Shown: in pieces, positions 58,009 through 64,000 of the stretch | How the letters are laid out: every line of letters begins with the position of its first letter | How positions within the stretch are numbered: position 1 is the stretch's first letter | Assembly (NCBI GenBank): GCA_009823505.1 | Contig: VZQC01011939.1 | Span: 4,328,327-4,392,326, forward strand | DNA length: 64,000 nucleotides | Direction of reading: 5' to 3' | Origin: Rhizomys pruinosus | Taxonomy: Eukaryota > Chordata > Mammalia > Rodentia > Spalacidae | The notes under the pieces: model-generated | Told to the model about the DNA's origin: nothing | The model's input: only the letters and a program-made list of their open reading frames with translations | The model's database searches: none | Made by a program: the position numbers and the translations under genes

Positions 58009-59908
58009 ATTCATGAGTGTACTAGTCCTCCATCCGTGAGTGCAGTAGTCTTCCATCCATGAGTACACTAGTCCTACATCTATGGGTGCACTAGTTCTCC
58101 ATCCATGAGTATACTAGTCCTCCATCCATGGTGCACTAGTGCTCCATCCATGAGTGCACTAGCCTCCATCTGTGGTCACTAGTCCTCCATCCAGAGTCAC
58201 TAGTCCTCCATCCTGTGAGTGCACTAGTCCTCCATCCATTATTGCACTAGTCCTCCATCCTGTGATTGCACTAGTCCTCCATCCATTATTGCACTAGTCC
58301 TCCATCCATATTGCACTAGTCCTCCATCCATTGATTGCACTAGTCCTCCATCCATTATGCACTAGTCCTCCATCCATGATGCACTAGTCCTCCATCCATG
58401 ATGCACTAGTCTCCATCCATGAGTACACTAGTCCTCATCTGTGAGTGCACTATCCTCCATCCATGAGTGCACTAGTCCTCCATCCATGAGTGCACTAGTC
58501 CTCCATCCATGAGTGACTAGTCCTCCATCCATGAGTGTACTAGTCCTCCATCCTGTGAGTGCACTAGTCCTCCATCCGTGAGTGCAGTAGTCTCCATCCA
58601 TGAGTACACTAGTCTCTATCCATGAATGCACTAGTGCTCCATCCATGAGTGCACTAGTCCTGCATCCATGAGTGCACTAGTCCTCCATGTGTAGTGCAGT
58701 AGTCCTCCATCCATAAGTGCACTAGTCCTCCATCCATTATTGCACTAGTCCTCCATCCATTATTGCACTAGTCCTCCATCCATTATTGCACTAGTCCTCC
58801 ATCCATTATTGCACTAGTCCTCCATCCATTATTGCACTAGTCCTCCATCCATATTGCACTAGTCCTCCATCCATTATTGCACTAGTCCTCCATCCATTAT
58901 TGCACTAGTCCTCCATCCATATTGCACTAGTCCTCCATCCATTATTGCACTAGTCCTCCATCCATGTATTGCACTAGTCCTCCATCCATGAATGCACTAG
59001 TGCTCCATCCATGAGTACACTAGTCCTCCATCCATGAGTGTACTAGTCCTCCATCCATTGATGTGCACTAGTCCTCCATCATTATTGCACTAGTCCTCCA
59101 TCCATGAGTGCACTAGTCCTCCATCTTGAGTGCATAGTCCTCCATCCATGATGTGCACTAGTCCTCCATCCATGAGTGCACTAGTCCTCCATCCATGAGT
59201 GCACTAGTCCTCCATCCATGAGTGACTAGTCCTCCATCCATTAGTGCACTAGTCCTCCATCCATTGAGTGCACTAGTCCTCCATCCATGAGTGCACTAGT
59301 GCTCCATCCATGAGTGCACTAGTCCTCCATCCATGAGTGCACTAGTCCTCTATCCATGAGTGCACTAGTCCTCCATCCATGAGTACACTAGTGCTCCATC
59401 CATGAGTACACTAGTCCTCCATCTGTGAGTGCACTAGTCCTCCATCCATGAGTGCACTAGTCCTCCATCTGTGAGTGCACTAGTCCTCCATCTGTGAGTG
59501 CACTAGTCCTCCATCCATGTATTGCACTAGTCCTCCATCCATGAGTACACTAGTCCTCCATCTCATGAGTGTACTAGTCCTCCATCCATGAGTGCACTAG
59601 TCCTCCATCCATGAATGCACTAGTCTCCATCCATGAGTGCACTAGTCCTCCATCTGTGGGTACACTAGTCCTCCATCCTGGGTACACTAGTCCTCCATCC
59701 ATGAGTGCACTAGTCCTCCATCTGTGTACATAGTCCTCCATCCTGAGTGTACTAGTCCTCCATCCGTGAGTGCATAGTCTCCATCCATGAGTACACTAGT
59801 CCTCCATCTCATGAGTGCACTAGTCCTCCATCCATGAGTGCACTAGTCCTCCATCCATGAGTAACTAGTTCCGCCCCGTGAGTGCAGTAGCTCCTCCACC
59901 GTGGTGCA
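57998..59908 (-). repeat. 23-bp minisatellite, right (inverted) array
   Basis: Same unit in reverse (ACTAGTCCTCCATCCATGAG), but about 470 bp shorter and irregular: many units are 21-25 bp through small indels. A CCATTATTGCAC variant is repeated about ten times at 58230-59090. The left array has it once (near 56241). Confidence 0.95.
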
Positions 59909-60055
59909 CATTGTCTCTCCACGGTCGGTCACCCCCATCTTGCTACCATCATCTGTAGTTTTCCCTACTCATGTTTTTTTGAAGTTCTTTTTTATATGTT
60001 AATTTCTGTTGTTTCATTTACTCTTCTGCCAACCATCTTAAAAACCATATGTAAG

Positions 60056-60241
60056 AGCCGGGTGTGGTGGCGCATGCCTTAATCCTAGCATTGTGAGGCA
60101 GAGACAGGCGGATCTTTGTGAGTTCAAGGCCAGCCCTGGTCTACAAGGTGAGTTCCAAGACAGCTGGGGCTACAGGGAGACCCTGTCTCGAAAAGACCAA
60201 AAAAAAAAAAAAAAACAAAACAAAAAAAACCCAAAAAAAAA
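60056..60241 (+). repeat. B1 SINE (right arm)
   Basis: Mirror of 55282-55468. It has a T deletion in 'GCCTTAATCC' and an extra C in 'CCAGCCCTGG'. Confidence 0.95.
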
Positions 60242-60252
60242 CCATATGTAAA

Positions 60253-62637
60253 AACTGAGACAAAAGCAATTTCTCCATTGCAGATTTCAGGCTGCCTGGG
60301 TGTAGGAATGTCCCTTTGCTGCACTGGCCTTTCTGTGTGTTAGGAGGTCACGCCTTTGTCCAGTGTGCTCACCTTTTATAATTTTCCCTGTTCACTCTTT
60401 AGTAGGGATCTCAACTGCGATATCAGTGGGGGGCTCAGTGGTTAGGGTTACAAAATCCTTATTTTACTCAGCGTTGGTCCTAAAGCTGATAGGAGTGTTG
60501 ACAGAGAAGCCATGAGATGCTTCCTTTCAATTCTCAATTTACTATGAAAGGAAAATCAAATGCTGAGGAGGCCACTTCATGATAAAAGTTACTAATCTCT
60601 TACTGCCTTTCAGTTGTAAATTAAACTTTAACACAAGTATGTATTTACCGGACAAGTTGATATAAACAGTTGCTCAGTGCTGTCCTCGCTTTGGGCCTCA
60701 GCTGGGGTCCTGTAATGGCGTGGGTATCTGGATTTAACATGTGTGGTGCCCCGCCCTGCCCCAGCCCTCCTTTGGATGTGTTTTCTCCTTTTCCACATGC
60801 TCTCCGATACCCATGGCTTCTCTATGATCTCACAGCTATCAATATCTTGTCATGGATTAGGTCCCAGAGCTCTTTCCTTATTCAACAAACCATCATTGGG
60901 CCCTTGTGTGGCAGGCATGCGCTAGCAGTTGCGTGAACAGTGATAGAAGCTTGTCTGTCGGGTCCCGCCCGCCTGCCTGCTCAGCTTCGCTTAGCTGTTT
61001 GTTATTTAAGGACATGTAGCAGAGATTGAAACTGTCAGCTTTCAAATTTTCAGTGACACAGAGTCCTGTCTGGCTATATCACGAGCTGGGTACAAGGCTT
61101 GGTATGTGTGGGGCATGGCAGTGTGAGGGGCCCAAGGAAGTGAGGATCATTCCTTTGAAATAATACCCATGAGGGACCAGGCTCTCTCCTACACACAGGA
61201 CATACCCTTGGGCTCCAGTTACCCAAGTGTGCTGTCACCCCAGCATTCTATTGTGTTTCAAGGACACAAACTCACCTTGGTGGAGCCCATCTTGAGTCAG
61301 AACTGTTGGCTCCCTCCATGTGCAATATCCACACCTCATAGGTCTGACGTGCAGGGGACAGAGAACTTATAGACAAGGTTCAGCCTGGCACAGCTATCTC
61401 CTAGAGGGCCTGGAGGACAGCAGCTCAGGAAGGCATTGATCATGAGAAATGACTCAGCTGGGATGACATCGCAGTGAATCAGGAGATATTGTGCTCTGAC
61501 ATCTGGAGACTGCTGGGCCCAGTGACTGCCAAAGAGGATGCTCTGGTGTGTGCCACGCCAAAGCCCAGAGGCTGTAAGAATGTGACCTGGAGCCACCCCA
61601 GAGGCAGAGGCTGGAGCCCTGCTGAGTGACGCATTAATGCAGGAAGAAAGGATGATTAACAACTGACCTTAGAGGGCGCATGTGGAGAAATGTCCTTGGG
61701 CTAGTCTCCCCTCCCAGTAAAATGGCCTGTGCGAGTTCTAGCTTTGATAATAGAGTACAGGCCGCCGGCATGGAGGGTGGCAGTCACCTGCTTGCTAGGG
61801 GAGGCTCTTGTCTGGTCACCCTGCCTGGAAGGAGGTCAGGGCGCATAAGGAAGGCGGCTAGGAGCTGCCAGAAGAGGTAGAGCATGGGGATTAGGCAAGC
61901 CTTTACCTGCCGACAGGTGGGTCCTGGTGAAGAAGCAGCACTGAGCAGGGCAGCGGGGCTTGGAGGGAGGCCCTGGAGCCCTGTTTCCTCACTGTTCCCA
62001 CAACAGTCTCTGGAAGTGGGCTCAGGTGGGCACTGTTATTGTCCTGTCAGATGCATTGGAGGCTCTGGGACCCACTGTCCCATTTTGCAGAGCTCGAGTG
62101 GGAGTGATTTGGAGCACAGCCTTTCCTCCTACTCTTCACCTCTTGTGTGTGTCAGTGAGCTTCCTGGGGCACCAGGCAGGCTCCAGTCCCTCGTTCAGTG
62201 TCATTTCCAGAAATAGAGGCTCCGTGGGTGGACCCTACCATTTAGAGAAGAGTCTCTCTGTGTCTGGGGTGCTGGTGACATGCTGAATTCTCTTTGTGGA
62301 GTTTGGATTTAACTCCTACAAGTGATGACATGAGAGCCGAGGAAAAGATCCGCAGGAATGCTGGGATCCAAAGCCTGGTCCAGACCTGACTTTCAAGTCA
62401 CCATGGACTTAGAGAATGCCTGCTGCATACATTTCTGGGGCCGTGGTCTCACATGTGTGTGGCATCGAATGGGGAATTCCTCTCCTGCCAAACAGAGCTG
62501 TGGCAGTAGCCAGGAGTCCGAGGCATTAGTGTGTCTAATGTTGAGAAGCCCCAGGGACTGGACTGAAGGACTGTGGTCTCCTGCAGATCAGAATGCTAAA
62601 GCAGAGATAGCACTGTGACCTTCTGGGGCTCTGCTAC
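60253..62637. other. Unique DNA of the right arm
   Basis: Mirror of 52886-55270. A checked stretch around 60930-60980 is identical to its partner, and an extra T occurs at about 60671. No gene was recognised in either copy. Confidence 0.6.
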
Positions 62638-63000
62638 TGTTTAGATGGGACTTGAATTTGTTCCCCAGGGGTTCAAGTGTCGGAAATTTGGCCTCACTGT
62701 GGAGATGTGGTGGGGCCTTTGAGAAATGCGGCCTAGTAGGAGGTTGTCAGGTCATGGGGTCATACCCTCAGAAGGGACCAAGGAGTTTTGGAAGGTCCCT
62801 GACTTCACTCTGTAGAAAGTTGTAAAGAAGCCAAGTCTGCTCTGTTTGCTGTCCTCCTAAGGGAAGGAACTCTCCGTCTCTACATGTTCCCAAGACACCA
62901 TCCACCCTGATGTGATACAGTCACAGAGGCCCTCACCAGAACCCATATCATGCTGATTGGCCTCCAGAATTGTGGACTAAATAGTGCTTTTAAAGTGAGT
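62638..63000 (+). mobile_element. MaLR LTR (right arm)
   Basis: Mirror of 52519-52885, here in sense orientation. Confidence 0.65.
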
Positions 63001-63007
63001 CACTCAG

Positions 63008-63140
63008 AGGCTGGTGTGTACACACCTTGATCCTAGCATCGGGAGGTAGGAGCAGGTGGATCTCTGTGAGTTCAAGGCCAGCCTGGTCTACATAATGAGT
63101 TCCAGGACAGCTGGAACTTTAGAGAGACCCTCTCTCAAAA
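63008..63140 (+). repeat. B1 SINE (right arm)
   Basis: Mirror of 52374-52512. A base is missing in 'CTAGCATCGGGAGG' relative to 'CTAGCACTCGGGAGG'. Confidence 0.92.
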
Positions 63141-63155
63141 AAAAGTCACTCAGAG

Positions 63156-63390
63156 GGGCTGGAAGAATGGCTCAGTGGTTAAGAGCACTGGCTTCTCTTG
63201 CAGATGACCTTGGTTTCAAATCTCAGCCCCCACATGGTGGCTAAACAACTGTCCATAACTCCAGTTCCAGCCCCTTCTGACTTCCATGCACATTGCAGGA
63301 TACAGGTACAATAACATAGATACAAATACTCATATACACTCATAAACAAAATAAAAATAAAAAAATATTTTTTTAAAAATGAAAAAAAAT
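63156..63390 (+). repeat. B2 SINE (right arm)
   Basis: Mirror of 52136-52361. Head 'GGGGCTGGAAGAATGGCTCA', tail AAAATAAAAATAAAAAAATA. Small indels relative to the left copy. Confidence 0.92.
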
Positions 63391-63413
63391 GAGTCATTAA
63401 GATTTCACGTGTT

Positions 63414-64000
63414 TCCATTGGTGCTTCCTTTTTCAGTGTTCTACTTTGTTTTCTGCTGTTTAAATACCTATATATCTAATGCTTGTGCTTCATTAGTAGG
63501 ATCGAAAGGTTATTCCTGGACAAACTGTCAGCCCATGAAAGGAAACAGCCAGAATTGACCAGAGTCCAAGACAACAGCTCCAGAGAGAGTGGACTGATCT
63601 GCTTCTCATCTACCTGTGCCTCTTTTCTAAGCCAGGGAATAATCTGCGGAAGAGGGGGCGTGTAGAATGTAAGGGCTGCGATTGGGGTGAATGATGAAAC
63701 TAAGCAATGTAGTCTGGACTCCTCATTTGATCAACCTGATTGAACATACAACCCCTCACCACACGCTGGAAGGTGGGGCTGTGGGGGTTTCGGCACAACA
63801 GCCTGCAAATTGGTTTTACATGAAGGATGCTTGTACTCATGGATTATTCTTATAGCTAAAAAATGAAAAAAAAACGGAGAAAAATTGCAGGACATTTTGG
63901 CAGAATGCATGATCTCAGTTGGGGTGAGGGTGGGGGGTAAGGGAAAGGGAAATATGCCTGAACTAAATTGGAAAAGTGAGTATGAAATGCACAAAGCATC
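63414..64000 (+). mobile_element. L1-like 3' end (right arm, cut by window edge)
   Basis: Mirror of 51489-52102, with visible small differences such as 'GTGCTTCC' for 'GTGGCTTCC' and 'CTACTTTGTTTTCTG' for 'CTACTGTTTCTG'. The terminal AATAAA and A tail fall beyond 64000. Confidence 0.65.

Larger units (their letters stand above)
57998..64000 (-). repeat. Large palindrome, right arm
   Basis: Reverse-orientation copy of about 51511-57995. Small differences are mostly one-base indels in runs, such as CCTTAATCC for CCTTTAATCC (about 60077) and CTTTGGATG for CTTTGGGATG (about 60771). It reaches the window edge still in register. Confidence 0.97.

Noticed and set aside
55619..59908. CRISPR or coding repeat protein in the 23-bp array
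   Set aside because: Head-to-tail units without spacers. The period is not a multiple of three, and the short frame at 58428-58646 arises only from repeat sequence.

Overview
This window looks like intergenic or intronic DNA from a myomorph (muroid) rodent. The evidence is the repeat content: 7SL-derived B1 SINEs with A tails, tRNA-derived B2 and B3-like SINEs, ID-like fragments, MaLR LTRs of MLT1 and MT/ORR1 type, an L1 3' end, eroded MIR and L2, and many CA/TG, purine and minisatellite tracts. The B1 and B2 copies are a diverged muroid type, but I cannot name the species. No complete protein-coding gene, tRNA, rRNA or known ncRNA gene can be supported. Almost all long open frames lie in tandem repeats, SINEs or LTRs.

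Layout. 1-684 is a 35-bp minisatellite. 0.9-22 kb is SINE/LTR-rich DNA with a 22-bp minisatellite (5.7-6.0 kb), a GGAA/GGGA purine tract (11.2-11.5 kb), a 24-bp minisatellite (12.0-12.25 kb) and two young B2 copies (18.7 and 20.2 kb) that share an internal duplication. One N at 22180, inside a truncated B1, marks an assembly join. 22-29 kb is mostly low-repeat DNA with L2, B1 and ID/B4 copies. 29.39-29.87 kb is a CpG island with one weak first-exon candidate. It abuts a 422-bp near-identical inverted repeat (29870-30291 and 30483-30904) centred on a B1. 31-51 kb holds LTR fragments, B2, MIR, a 65-bp CA-rich minisatellite (39.46-40.07 kb) and a 24-base C run (42123-42146).

The dominant structure is a palindrome of at least 12.5 kb, from about 51.51 kb to the window end, centred at about 57996. 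Each arm carries the same L1 end, B2, B1, LTR, unique DNA and second B1 in mirror order. The centre is a 23-bp minisatellite that reverses orientation. The left array contains a 368-bp, 16-unit higher-order repeat. The right array is about 470 bp shorter, is enriched in a variant nearly absent on the left, and is irregular in period. The right arm also carries small, often homopolymer, indels. Either this is a recent large inverted duplication, or the assembly fused a fold-back or opposite-strand read. The sequence alone cannot settle that.

No genes work together here. The biology on show is retroposition, LTR decay, minisatellite turnover and inverted duplication. I did not find a new functional system.
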